Below are positions 1 through 11,323 of a stretch of DNA of 64,000 nucleotides, piece after piece. The notes under the pieces were generated by a model, which saw only the letters and a program-made list of their open reading frames with translations, searched no databases and was not told where the DNA came from. The stretch's first letter is position 1; each line of letters opens with the position of its first letter. Location of the stretch: positions 33,197,662 to 33,261,661 of the forward strand of contig CM070604.1 of the NCBI GenBank assembly GCA_036346395.1, written 5' to 3'. This stretch comes from Hsuehochloa calcarea (taxonomy: Eukaryota > Streptophyta > Magnoliopsida > Poales > Poaceae). A program made the translations under genes and the position numbers.

Positions 1-1969
1 GATTATATCGAATCTCAAACAATGAAAATCCAATCTCGAATACCTCTACTACACTCTTCCCTTTAACAAAAGAAATAATTTTCTTTGATTGGAATATCAC
101 TTTGCCAACTCAAGCTAAGGAGCCTTAAATCTCAAATCACAAGAATCACTTGATAATTGATAGAACATTCAAATACGTCATTTTGTTTAAACTCATTTCA
201 GCTACCACATAATTCATGAGCTCCAAAAGCCCACGAAAGCAAAACTTGAAATACTCTCATTTGAGCGATATCACCCAAGGCTATCAATTTACTACAAGTA
301 TTAACATCAATCTCACAACAACAATTAGAAAACACTTGAAAGACCGACGTGAAAAGAATGGGTGATTCTTTCTCAAAAGAAGAGGCAAATGGAACCGATT
401 TTCACGAACTAGAAAATCATTCTTGCTACTTAATGAACACGGGACCAAGGGAAGACCAATTAAGCAAAGAACTCATAGAACATAAGTGAAGTCCACAGTT
501 GAAAGCATGGGCCACACAAGAAGAGAATATCATATGTTAACGATTAAGAACAAGCGAGCATTCAAGATCGAAGCACTCGCATCACCGAAGAACCATTATA
601 ACCGCAACATAACGCTTTACTCGACAAACCTCGTTTACCACATAGAACTTGAACCCCAAAGATCATGAACACAAAACTTGAAGTTTGATCATTTTTTAGA
701 AATATCACGAAAGACAATCAAATTTTCTTTCTCTATAAAAGAATCAACATTACCCTCATATTACTGAACATTTCATTAAGACCAATAACATACGTTCCTG
801 GTAACAATCAATTTACCTTACTATCACATCAATAAACCTTCTAAAGGAAGCATGACAAATCGTGTCATAGAAAACTCCAGCATCAAATGGGATTGTAATA
901 ACAACTTATTCTAGAAAAGAAATCAAGTGCGAAAGCCACAAAGCTGAAACAAACCTCTTTTTAACAAGCTCACTCTAGTACAAGACAAACCCTTTAAACA
1001 TACTAGATTAAATCACTTATTAGATTTAGCTCATTTGTCCTTAGTAATGATCAACGCCAGTATTACACGCACTCCTAGCACTCTAACTATTAATACTAAC
1101 AACCGTTGAATATCTAATCATGGAAGCATTCATAGTCCTACCTTTGTTCAGAAAGTGGAATGAAATAACCTTAAATTTCAGCAATGGAATAATTATAAGA
1201 TAACATTTTGGAAGTCATTACAACCACCGTCATCCATGACCTCATACCTATAACATCAATTTAGCATGACAAAATCAGTTGAATTTAGCATTTGTACAAA
1301 TTCTTTAGGTATCCAAATAGAAGACTTATTTGGTGTTAATATTTACTAAGGTAAAATTAACTTGACTTTTGAAGACATTATCTAAGAGTCATTGGTTTGC
1401 ACCAAGATATTAACCCAACCTGATAACTCCTACCATACCACATAATGCTTTTAAATAGAACCTCTTAGATAAAGTATGACAACATATCACAAAAGGGTTT
1501 TAACATTCTCCTTCTCATAAGAAAGGCATAAAACTTCAACTCTCAAATTAACCCAAAAGAAATATGCAAGGTCAATGCACAATTAATAAAGAGCTTGCAA
1601 AGAAATCTTCCAACGCCTCAAATTCCAAGCGAATAAATGAGTTACAATTTCCAACAGGGGTAAAACCGAACTTGTGTGAAAAGATATATCTTGCAATTTA
1701 ACTACGCTCACGTGGAGTAGAAATATCACAATAATCGAAAGAACAATAATTATTTCAAAGAATGATTAGAGATCTACTGGAGCTTGCCCTCTTCATCAAA
1801 ACACCCCAGTCAAAAGAAACTCATGAACTGTAAGAAACTACAACCAAGAAACCAGATACAAGTTTGAGAAAGACAACAACTTCAACAATGAGCTCAGGCT
1901 CAACACAGAACTATGGAACAGGGGTAAGAACTGCTCTACTCTCATACCACGAACAGTGGTGTAGCCTGG
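1..1969. other. AT-rich non-coding stretch, probable interior of element A
   Basis: No convincing coding region is visible on either strand; the longest ORF is 60 codons and resembles nothing I know. The stretch ends in CCTGG (1965-1969), which recurs directly after the right LTR at 13219-13223, so before the gypsy insertion it was continuous with 13219 onward. There a minus-strand primer-binding site and LTR follow. By inference these bases are interior of that minus-strand element (element A), perhaps an untranslated part or a large non-coding derivative. Confidence 0.45.
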
Positions 1970-2882
1970 TGTAGCGTCCCGCTTTTTCAGAGAATTTCAA
2001 AATTTTAAAAGAGAACCAATTGCTTCTATTTGCCAAAAGCTTAATTTGGAATTTCAGAATCAATTGTGGTTTAATATGAATTAATCAAACTTCAATTAAA
2101 TTAAAGTTGGTTTAATGGTGTTTTCTGGTATTTAAAATCAAAAGTATTATTTTAAGCGTTTTCTTGGATTTATTGGATTTTAGAAATTGGTTTTCAATTT
2201 ACCCGAAATTAAAAATTATTTAATTTGCAAAAGAAAAAGAAAAATTAAAGTTAAAAGTATTTTTATTAAGTCCATAATAATTCAAGGAATTTCTATGAAT
2301 TTTTCTAGAATTTTTGGACTCTATTTGCTATTTTCTAAAAAGCCTTTTCAATTGTTTGTATTTCTGGAAATCGAAAATTCTGGAAAAATCCCGTTCACTG
2401 TTGATGGGCCGAAACCCCAGCCGGCCCATCATCGTTCTTCTTCCGCCTTCCCGATCCGTGGCCCATTCCGTCTGCGGCCCGCGCGCTTTCCTCCGCTGCG
2501 TGACGTAGGACCTCCCGCCGTCACCGCGCTCATGCGCCTCCCTCGCGCCTTGCTCAGCGCCGCCGTTGGATTCCCATCCCCGCCAAGCTCGCCGCGTCGC
2601 CCTCTTTCTCCGCCGTCCGATCAAAATCGGACGGTGCCTTCGCCCGCTCTGTTCTTCTTCCTCCCTTCTTCTTCTCTCTCCGTGCGCTCGCGCGTGGCGG
2701 CCGCCGCCGCCGAATCCGCCGCTCCTCGGTTCCGCCGCTTGGCGCGTCTTCCCGGTCGGCGCCTCGGCCGCTCTCCTCCCTTTCCCTCGCGCCCCACGCG
2801 CAAGCGCTGCCGCCGAGCCCTGCGCGCAGAGCTCCTCGCCGCTCGCGCCTCGGCCAGCGCTCACCGTGACCTCCTCCGCCGC

Positions 2883-2888
2883 TATAAA
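2883..2888 (+). promoter_or_regulatory. Putative LTR core promoter (TATA box)
   Basis: TATAAA lies in the context GCTATAAAGCTC within the GC-rich part of the 5' LTR, and is conserved in the 3' LTR at 11048-11053. The position about 910 bases into a 3 kb LTR fits the U3/R border. The start site would be about 25-35 bases downstream, by inference. Confidence 0.6.
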
Positions 2889-3115
2889 GCTCGCCTCGGC
2901 CCCTTCCTTCCCCTCCTCTCTTCTCTTCCCCCCCGCCCGCCTCGCCCGCCATTTCTCCGCCGTGCCTCCTCCTTCCTCCTCTCCGGCCGCCCCTTTGCTC
3001 GCCTCGGCCGCCCTCCACCTGGCCGAGCCCTCGCGCCTCCCGTCTTGCCAGCAACTTCGTCGCGCCCTCGGCTGCCCTCCCGCGCGCCTCCTTCGCGGGT
3101 GATGCCCGCCGCACC

Positions 3116-3116
3116 C

Positions 3117-3150
<34 letters not shown>

Positions 3151-3151
3151 G
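3116..3151. repeat. CT microsatellite in the 5' LTR
   Basis: A nearly pure CT run sits downstream of the TATA box. The matching run in the 3' LTR is at 11284-11322 and differs in length, as expected for slippage after insertion. It falls in the presumed untranslated leader of the element transcript. Confidence 0.9.
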
Positions 3152-5035
3152 AGAGGCAGCGTGGTGCTCGCGTGGCGCCACGCCACGGCACGACTGCACT
3201 TTCTCTCCGCGTGGCGGCCCAATTGGCGCCACGTGTCCGCCGACGTCAAAATCGATTTTCCGTTGAAAAATAATTCCGGAAATTCCAGAAATTCCAGAAA
3301 AACCCTAATTCTATCATTTCATGTGATTTTCAACTTCTTTCGGTCATAACTTTCGCATCCGAACTCCGATTTGGGTGATCCAAATTTCTAAATTCATATA
3401 AATTCAGCCCCTTTCATTTGGTACTGGTTTTGTAATTTTGGAGTTCATTTGGTGCTGTTTTATTTATTTGTTGCTATTCTCGCGTGTAGATTCCGTTTGG
3501 AAGATTTCTTCGACCCGACGACTGAAGACCCGCTCCTCGTCAACGAAGGCAAGTCGTAGGCCTTTGACCATGTTGAACCCATTTTACAAATGTATATGGT
3601 TTTAAATTATCATGCATGGCTAGTTTTATTAAAAATGGTTTTGGGAGTAGATAATTACCAAATTGCCATTATGCCTCCTTGATGAATTGAAAATGAAATG
3701 TCTCCTTGATTGACATATATCCTTGGACACCATAGGATGGTTAATACTAGTTGGACATAATTGTATACCAACTTGGGGCGTAGTATTGCTTAGTCTTGCT
3801 TTAGTTACCCGAGACTTTCGATCACATGTTCAATGATTAATGAAATTTGACTAATGGAACTATGGAGCAGTGGTGTGAGGCCACTTTTATTAAAGATGTT
3901 GTGCCATGGCGAGGATTGCCATTTGGTCGGGAATGAACAAAAATGATTTATGCTCGGGCTTGAGGTAGGGAGTTAAGGTGGGTGTGTGATGCACATTGGG
4001 TTGTGGTAGACTTGTCTGAGCAGCCAACTAAGGACTTAACTTTGCAAGTCATTGATCTGGGCCACCTCGTGCAACCACAAGTCCGGTATGGGACGGACCT
4101 GGCCAACTAATTAGGGAAGTTTTGAGTCGGTTCTGTTGTGGCTGATTATTGGCGCAAGAGGGGGCCGTGAGGGCGAAACCTTAGCGGGCAGAACCGAGGC
4201 AAAATGGAACTTTGTAAAGGCCTTGTGATAATCACTTAGTCGCACACCTCGGAAGTGTGTGGCGGACGATCTGAGTGATTTATCTCTTGTGGGTAAAGCT
4301 GTACAACCTCTGCAGAGTGTTAAAAATTTATTCGAATAGCCGTGTCCCCGGTTACGGACATGCCTGGTGATTTCGCGCAAGGGGTAGCATTTTCAAAAAT
4401 GTGGTTTTGGTTCGGTGGAAAGGTTTGGTTGGAATGGTTGGGGAAGTGAACGGGATGTTCACTGTTTGATTCAAAAGAACTTGGATATCTATGTATTATT
4501 CTTTTAAAATCCTGCTTGCAATCTAATTATTGTATTTACGGTTAAACTTGCTTTCTGCAAATTAGCCATAAAGCCATTCTTGTTTAAGCCTAGCATGAAT
4601 ACTATGTGCATACATTTCTCTACGACTTGCTGAGTACTTTATGTACTCACGGCTTTATGCCCTTTGTTGATCGGTCCAATGAAGAATCAGGAAATATTGA
4701 GTTCTACGAGGAAGGCTACTTTGAAGACTTCGCGAACTAGGTCACGTCCTCCACTCGATTGCCTGTGGGCATGTCGATTGGGCTCCACGTATTTTGAGAT
4801 TTCATTGCGGATACTCTGTTGTTGCTAAGCCACGTGAGGCGACTTTTGTAAGAACCTTGACCATAAGTTCTTATTTGTTTTAATTAATATTACTTTGTCT
4901 GCTTCATTCGTTCGTTGTTGAATGGTTATGATAACATCATTGTTACAACTGTGCGAGCTAGCTACTGATCATGGGACTAGCTTGGTATGCACAGAGGGTC
5001 TCGGGGTTGTATGACACCCGGGGTCCGACAAGAGA

Positions 5036-5047
5036 TGGTATCAGAGC
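5036..5047 (+). other. Primer-binding site (tRNA-Met type)
   Basis: TGGTATCAGAGC lies five bases after the LTR end. This is the usual plant LTR-retrotransposon site complementary to the 3' end of initiator tRNA-Met, and it marks the orientation of the element. Confidence 0.93.
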
Positions 5048-5636
5048 CATATCGACTGTAGGACGTAACCACAGTTAGATTGGTCGTCTTAGTCAAAAAA
5101 TTCAAAATATATTTTCTAAATCAAACCAAGCAATTAACTTGACTAGGTATTTTTCTCTTATCTTATTCTATTCTTTCTCATCTTATTCTATTATTTTCTT
5201 ATCATCTTACCCTCTTATATCATTCTTGAGTTCTTTCATCTTATCTTTTCTGGAACTTGGTTTTCAAATTTAAATTTGACTCCCTCATCTCTGGATTATC
5301 CCTAGGATCGAGCCCTTCAAGATCAAGCAATGGAAGTTTTGGAAGTTCAAGATCCACCGCCTGATTCAAGTCGACCCTCCATATAAGTTAGATTGGTAGT
5401 TGCCCTCCCTAGTTTTAGAGTCGTTTAGTCTGCGTAATAGTGCTTTTGTGCTTAAGTGTCTCTTTCTTGTTTGCTTCTTGATAGCTTTCCGGCTATCCGT
5501 TCGTTGGGTAAAACCAACTTTGTCCGCATTAGGTTGATCCATCTATCTCCCTTGCTTCTCACTCATCTCCGTGCTTTCCCTCTCATCTAATTGCTTTCTT
5601 CTTCTCGTCTATTAAACCGGTGAAGCTTTGTCGCAG
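5048..5636 (+). other. Untranslated leader between primer-binding site and gag
   Basis: No coding sequence is seen. The stretch 5150-5240 is low complexity, with repeated TCTTATCTTATTCT-like runs. It sits where gypsy elements carry leader and packaging sequence. Confidence 0.6.
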
Positions 5637-6835
5637 ATGGTTCAGACCCGCAACTCCGCGAGCCAGGATGAGACTCCAAGCACCAATGCCCCGTCTTCCC
5701 AGGCCGCCAGTGCAGATCCGGGTTTGAGTCAGTTCATGGCAGCCCAGACGCAGCTGATGAGCTCTATGATGCAGAACATGACTCAGATGATGAATCGCCA
5801 GAATCGGACATCTGCGCCACTCGCTAGCAATGATGAATCGTAACAACCAAGCGGCCACGCCCACGCCTCTTCCACCCCCAGTGTTTCCTCAGTCTAGGCT
5901 GGCAGAGTTTCTAAGGACCCATCCACCCACTTTCTCTAACTCCTCTGAGCCATTGGGCGCGGATGGTGGTTACGTTCCATGGAAAAGAAGCTCGCTATCA
6001 CCCGTTGTGATGATCGCGAGAAGGTTCTATATGCCACCCACCAGCTTGAAGGTACCGCTGCAGAATGGTGGGAGAACTATTGTGCCGCCCATGGAAACCC
6101 AGATAGTATCACTTGGGCTGAGTTTTCAGGAGCTTTCCGCCACTCCCATATCCCTGATGGGAAGGTGGAAATGAAGAAGAATGAGTTCCGTGAGTGCGGC
6201 AAGGCAACATGTCGGTGAGTGAATATCTTAATAGGTTCACTCGGTGTCCGTTATGCCTCGAGGGCGTTGCCACGAGATGATGCCCGCCAAGCGCTTCAAG
6301 AGAGGACTCAACCCGGTTTGAAGGTGCAAGTCATTGGGAATGACTATGCGATTTCCGGCACACAGTGAACAAGGCCATGCTCATCGAGGAATCCCGCCGT
6401 GAGCTTGAAGAATCCCGCAAGAGAAAGATGATGCGACACGGTGCCCATCGGTCTCACTCCCGAGTCGAATGAATATGCCGCCTCCCCGTGTTGCTCCACT
6501 GTCACATTGAGCCCTGTGCGCACACCTCGCCCAGCGAGCCCAAAGACCGCGGCTTCAGCGGCTCCGGCAACGGCGACCAAAGAACGGCAACCTGCGGCGG
6601 GATCACACCTTTAAGTGCCATCGGTGGGGCACTTTGCCAATAGTTGCCCGCGAGGCAAGGCCCTTCTCTGTTCGTTTCAACATAGGAGCCACTCCGACCA
6701 GACCCCACTCCGAGGCGGACGTGGAGCCCCTCAAACTCAAGCGCACAGTCAAGACTCCTCGGCCTTTTGGAAGAGGTCGTGTGAACCACACCACTGTGGA
6801 GGAAGCCTGACATGACCGGACGTCGTCTTTGGGTA
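5637..6835 (+). pseudogene. gag of the gypsy element (frameshifted)
   Basis: The start is the ATG beginning MVQTRNSASQDE at 5637. A low-complexity N-terminus rich in Q and M is followed by the retrotransposon gag domain. One frame (about 5979-6218) carries ATHQLEGTAAEWWENY, the signature of plant chromovirus gag. Further on, near 6610-6655, KCHRWGHFANSCP is the zinc knuckle; the first cysteine of the CCHC set is replaced by threonine. The frame changes several times (near 5840, 6210 and 6240-6480), so no full gag is encoded as read. In the family, gag builds the virus-like particle and packages RNA. Several breaks sit in GCAGC-like contexts and could be sequence errors. Confidence 0.85.
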
Positions 6836-6845
6836 AGTTTCTTGT

Positions 6846-8266
6846 CAATTCGGCACACCTGCCATGTTTTGTTTGATTACGGAGCTTCGCATTCGTTTGT
6901 TTCTGGAGTTTTTTGAAAGGCACCAGTTGGAAGTTTTGCCTCTTAAAAGTGTTTTGTTGGTTCAATCTCCGGTTCGAATTGAGTACGAACCAAGGTTGCC
7001 CTAAGGTTAAAGTGACCATAGAAGGGTAGAATTCCTTGCTAATCTCATCATCATAGACACCAAGTCTCTTGATGTGATTTTGGGAATGGATTGGCTTGCC
7101 AATCACCAAGCCCTCTTGGATTGTGGTGGTAGAAGCATTACTTTGGTCGGTCGGATGGAACCAAAGTAAAGTTTGAAGCCTCCCGGAGAAGCTAGTTTGG
7201 AGATTTAGTGCATGGCGCCGGTGTTATATCTTTGGAGGAAGTGCGATGAGTCGAGAGTTTCGGATGTCTTTCCCGATGACCTACAGGAATGCCACGGCAC
7301 CGAGACTTGGAGTTTGTCATCAACCTAGTTCGAGCCTTGCACCTATTTTCAAGAGACCCTCTGATTGCTGTCAATGATTTGGTTGGTGAAGAAGCGATTG
7401 AAGAAATGCAAGAGAAAGGCTTTGTCCGGCCAAGTTCTTCACCTTGGGAGCCCGGTGATCTTTGTTGCAAGAAGGATGGCACCCAACGGATGTGTGTGGA
7501 TTACCGAGCCCTCAATGAGGTCACCATCAAGAACAAGTACCCTCTGCCCAGGATCGATGATTTATTTGATCAGTTGAAAGGAGCCGGAGTGTTCTCCAAA
7601 ATAGACTTGAGGTCAGGATACCACCAGTTGAAGATTCGTCCAGAAGATATTCCCAAGACGACTTTCTCAACCGGTATGGGTGTATGAGTTCACGGTCATG
7701 TCATTTGGATTAACCAATGCCCCTGCTTACTTTATGAACTTGATGAATAAAGTATTCATGGAGTATTTGGATAAGTTCGTCATTGTCTTTATTGACGACA
7801 TTCTAGTGTATTCCAAGAGTGAAGAAGAGCATGAAGAGCACCTCCGTTTGGTCCTAAATAAGCTTAGAGATCATCAACTCTATGCTAAATTCAGCAAGTG
7901 TGAGTTTTGGATGAAAGAAGTTACTTTCCTGGGACATGTCATGTCTGCCGGAGGAGTATCTGTTAACCCTAGTAAGGTTACTGGATGTGTAATTGGGAGT
8001 CACCCAAGTCGGTGCCTCAGGTCAGAAGTTTTCTTGGAATGGCAGGATACTATCGCCGATTCATAGAAGGATTCTCCAAAATAGCAAGACCCCTCACTCA
8101 GCTGTTGAAGAAAGAAAAGAAATTTGCTTGGACAACAGATTGTGAGCAAAGTTTTCAAGAGTTGAAGAAGCGTTTGACCACAGCCCCGGTGTTGATTTTG
8201 CCGATGTCAGGAAGGATTTTGAGATTTTCTGTGATGCATCCCGGCAAGGACTTGGTTGTGTCCTGA
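6846..8266 (+). pseudogene. Protease and reverse transcriptase of the gypsy element (frameshifted)
   Basis: The protease is recognisable from a DYGASHSFVS motif (about 6870-6905; the active site is usually D-T/S-G-A, so the third-position G and following A are kept but the second residue is Y) and from VILGMDWLANHQ near 7070-7110. The RT follows in three frames. 7289-7687 has MCVDYRALNEVTIKNKYPLPR and the DLRSGYHQ fingers/palm motif. 7680-8066 has FGLTNAPAYFMNLMN and the catalytic FIDDILVYS. 7985-8266 has FLGMAGYYRRFIEGFSK. Single-base shifts near 7677 and 7985 break the frame, and protease is also broken. The motif set is diagnostic of Ty3/gypsy RT. Confidence 0.9.
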
Positions 8267-8600
8267 TGCAAGAAAGGAAGGTAGTAGCTTATGCTTCCCG
8301 TCAATTGAGGCCTCATGAAGTGAATTACCCCACTCATGACTTGGAGTTAGCTGCCGTTGTGCATGCTTTAAAGATATGGCGTCATTACCTTATTGGTAAT
8401 CGCTGCGAAGTCTATACGGACCATAAGAGCTTGAAGTACATTTTCACTCAAGCCGATCTTAATATGAGGCAAAGAAGATGGTTAGAGTTGATCAAGGATT
8501 ATGATATTGGAATCCATTACCACCCAGGCAAAGCTAATGTTGTGGCAGATGCCTTGAGTAGAAAAGTCTACTGCAATACCCTGTCGATCAAGGAAAATCA
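8150..8600 (+). pseudogene. RNase H domain of the gypsy element
   Basis: The frame from 8266 reads VVAYASRQLRPHEVNYPTHDLELAAVVHALKIW, then VYTDHKSLKYIF and a GKANVVADALSRK terminus, the gypsy RNase H with its acidic residues at YTDHKS and VADALS. The N-terminal acidic residue (the FCDAS motif) lies across the frame break just upstream, around 8215-8266. In life this domain degrades the RNA template during reverse transcription. Confidence 0.88.
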
Positions 8601-10102
8601 GCCAGCCCTCCATGAAGAATTTCAGAAGCTCAAGTTAGAGTTGGTTGAGGAAGGTTACCTAGCTGCCCTAGAAGTTCAACCCACTTTGCAGAATCAGATC
8701 AAGGAAGCTCAATTTGAAGATGCCAATGTTAAGGAAATTAAGAGCAACATGAAGAAGGGTAAAGCCCTGAGATTTTCAGAAGATGAACAAGGCACCATTT
8801 GGTTTGACAAGCGAATTTGTGTTCCAGATCAGAAAGAGCTTAAGCAGCTGATCCTCAAGGAAGCCCATGAAACTTTGTACTCCATTCACCCTGGAAGCAC
8901 AAAGATGTACCAAGACCTTAAGGAAATGTATTGGTGGCCTAGCATGAAGCGTGAGATTGCAGAGTATGTAGCTCGATGTGATGTCATCGGTGAGTTAAAG
9001 CCGAGCATCAAAGACCTGCTGGACTCCTGCAACCCTTGAGAGTGCCTGAATGGAAATGGGAAGAAATTGGCATGGATTTTATTACTGGTTTGCCAAGAAC
9101 AAGGTCAGGATATGATTCCATCTGGGTAATTGTGGATCGTCTAACCAAAGTTGCTCACTTTCTCCCAGTCAAGACTACTTACTCGGTGATAGGTGGCGCG
9201 AATTGTACATGGCAAAGATAGTGTGCCAGCATGGAGTGCCGAAGAAGATCGTGTCAGATCGAGGAACCCAGTTCACCTCAAGATTTTGGCAAAAGTTGCA
9301 CAGTGTTTTGGGTACTAATCTAAATTTTAGTACAGCTTATCATCCCAGACGGATGGTCAAGCAGAAAGAGTAAATCAAATTCTAGAAGATATCTTTGAGG
9401 GCTTGTGCCTTAGCAAATCGACCGATTGGGATCAAATGTTACCTTATGCGAGTTTTCCTATAACAACGATTACAGTCAAGCCTCGGATGTCTCCATTTGA
9501 AGTTCTTTATGGAAGAAAATGCGAGAACACCATTGTATTGGAATGAAGTGGGTGAAAGACAAGTGTTTGGGCGGATATTTTGGAAAAAGCCGAAGAGCAA
9601 GTTCGATCAATCAGAAAAGTGAAAACAGACCGGACACGAGCGTAAGAGTTATCTTGATAACCGTCGCGAGATCTAGCATTTGCACTGGTGATCATGTGTA
9701 CTGAAGGTGTCGCCTCTCAAAGGGATGCGTCGTTTCAGAGAAAGCGGAAAGCTTGCAGCAAGGTACATTGGACCTTTTCCAGTTCTAGCCCGAAGAGGAG
9801 AAGTCGCTACGCTTGGACCTCCCACCTCGGTATCGGATGTGCATAATGTCTTCCACGTATCACAACTGAAGAAGTGTTTGCGTGTGCCTGAAGAGCAGAT
9901 GCCAATGGAAGCAATTGCCCTGCATGAAGACCTCAGCTACAAGGAGCACCCAATCAAGATCTTGGAAGTAGCAGAGCGAGTAACAAGAAGCAAGGTCATC
10001 CGTTTACGCAAGGTCGATGGAGCAACCACAGAAGAAGAAGCCACTTGGGAGCGAGAAGATGACTTGAAGGTGAGTTTCCCCACCTATTCTCTAGTCGGCT
10101 GA
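8600..10102 (+). pseudogene. Integrase with chromodomain-like tail of the gypsy element (frameshifted)
   Basis: The zinc-binding part is at 8870-8985 (EAHETLYSIHPG, then ARCD), but the second CxxC half is lost by an indel at the end. The catalytic core follows from 9060 (GMDFITGLPRTRSG with the first Asp). The second Asp (VSDRGTQF) and the Glu region lie in 9240-9380 in other frames. The C-terminus (9707-10102) reads NVFHVSQLKKCLRVPEE and ends with EEEATWERED, the usual residue string in plant chromovirus C-terminal chromodomain-like regions. At least four shifts interrupt the domain. Such tails are thought to bias integration toward heterochromatin. Confidence 0.88.
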
Positions 10103-10122
10103 ATCTCGGGTCGAGATTCCCT

Positions 10123-10137
10123 TTAAGAGGGTAGGTT
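10123..10137 (+). other. Polypurine tract
   Basis: A purine-rich stretch (AAGAGGGTAGG) lies immediately before the TG that opens the 3' LTR. It follows the CTCGGGTCGAGATTC sequence typical of the end of this type of element. In the family it primes plus-strand DNA synthesis. Confidence 0.75.
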
Positions 10138-11047
10138 TGTAGCGTCCAGCTTTTGAGAGAATTTCAAAATTTTAAAAGAGAACCAATTGCTTCTATTTGC
10201 CAAAAGCTTAATTTGGAATTTCAGAATCAATTGTGGTTTAATATGAATTAATCAAACTTCAATTAAATTAAATTTGGTTTAATGGTGTTTTCTGGTATTT
10301 AAAATCAAAAGTATTATTTTAAGCGTTTTCTTGGATTTATTGGATTTTAGAAATTGGTTTTCAATTTACCCGAAATTAAAAATTATTTAATTTGCAAAAG
10401 AAAAAGAAAAATTAAAGTTAAAAGTATTTTTATTAAGTCCATAATAATTCAAGGAATTTCTATGAATTTTTCTAGAATTTTTGGACTCTATTTGCTATTT
10501 TCTAAAAAGCCTTTTCAATTGTTTGTATTTCTGGAAATCGAAAATTCTGGAAAAATCCCGTTCACTGTTGATGGGCCGAAACCCCAGCCGGCCCATCACT
10601 GTTCTTGCCGGCCTTCCCCGATCCGTGGCCCATTCCCGTGCGCGGCCCGCGCGCGCCTTCCCTCCGCCGTGGCAATGCCCCCCCGTCGGCCGCTCGCTCG
10701 CGCCCTCCGCGCCGCCGCTCAGCAGCGCACGTTGGATTCCCATCCCCCGCTTCGCGCTCGCCCGCGTCGCCCTCTTTCTCCGCCGTCCGATCAAAATCGG
10801 ACGGTGCCTTTTCGCCCCCGCTCCTGTTCTTCTTCCTCCCCCTTCTTCTCTCTCTCTCCGCGCTCTCGCCGTGGCCTTTGCCGCCGCCCGAATCCGCCGC
10901 TCCTCGGTTCCGCCGCAGCGCGTCTTCCCGGTCGGCGCCTCGGCGCCGCTCCTCCCTTTCCCTCCCCTTGCGGCGCTGCTGCCGAGCCTGCGCCCAGAGC
11001 TCCTCGCCCTCGCGCCTCGGCCAGCTCACCGTGACCTCCTCCGCCGC

Positions 11048-11053
11048 TATAAA
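11048..11053 (+). promoter_or_regulatory. Putative TATA box of the 3' LTR
   Basis: TATAAA sits in the same context (GCTATAAAGCTC) as in the 5' LTR. It could drive read-out transcription into the flanking element A; this is inference. Confidence 0.5.
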
Positions 11054-11283
11054 GCTCGCCTCGGCCCCTTCCTTCCCTCCCCTCTCTTCTCTTCCCCCGC
11101 CCGCCTCGCCCGCCATTTCTCGCCGCCGTGCCTCCTCCTTCCTCCTCTCCGCCGCCGCCTTGGCTCGCCTCGGCGCCCTCCACCTGCCGAGCCCTCCGCC
11201 GCCTCCCCGTCTTCTGCGCGCGCTTTCGTCGCGCCCTCGGCTGCCCTCCCGCGCCTCCCTTCGCGGTGATGCCGCCGCACCCC

Positions 11284-11284
11284 C

Positions 11285-11322
<38 letters not shown>
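11284..11322. repeat. CT microsatellite in the 3' LTR
   Basis: A CT run equivalent to the one at 3116-3151. Confidence 0.9.

Positions 11323-11323
<1 letters not shown>

Larger units (their letters stand above)
1970..5030 (+). repeat. 5' LTR of the gypsy element
   Basis: It begins TGTAGCGTCC and ends GGGTCCGACA, with the same ends and body as 10138-13218. It consists of an AT-rich first 430 bases, a GC-rich block (about 2400-3250) containing a CT run and a TATA box, then an AT-rich portion. The primer-binding site follows 5 bases after its end. The ORFs of up to 359 codons in the GC-rich block run on both strands and carry no known domain, so they are not called genes. Confidence 0.95.

Noticed and set aside
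2187..3266. Long ORFs (up to 359 codons) in the GC-rich part of the 5' LTR, and the matching ones at 10354-11522
   Set aside because: They run on both strands and several frames, are low complexity, differ by frameshifts between the two LTRs and contain no known domain. They reflect GC content.
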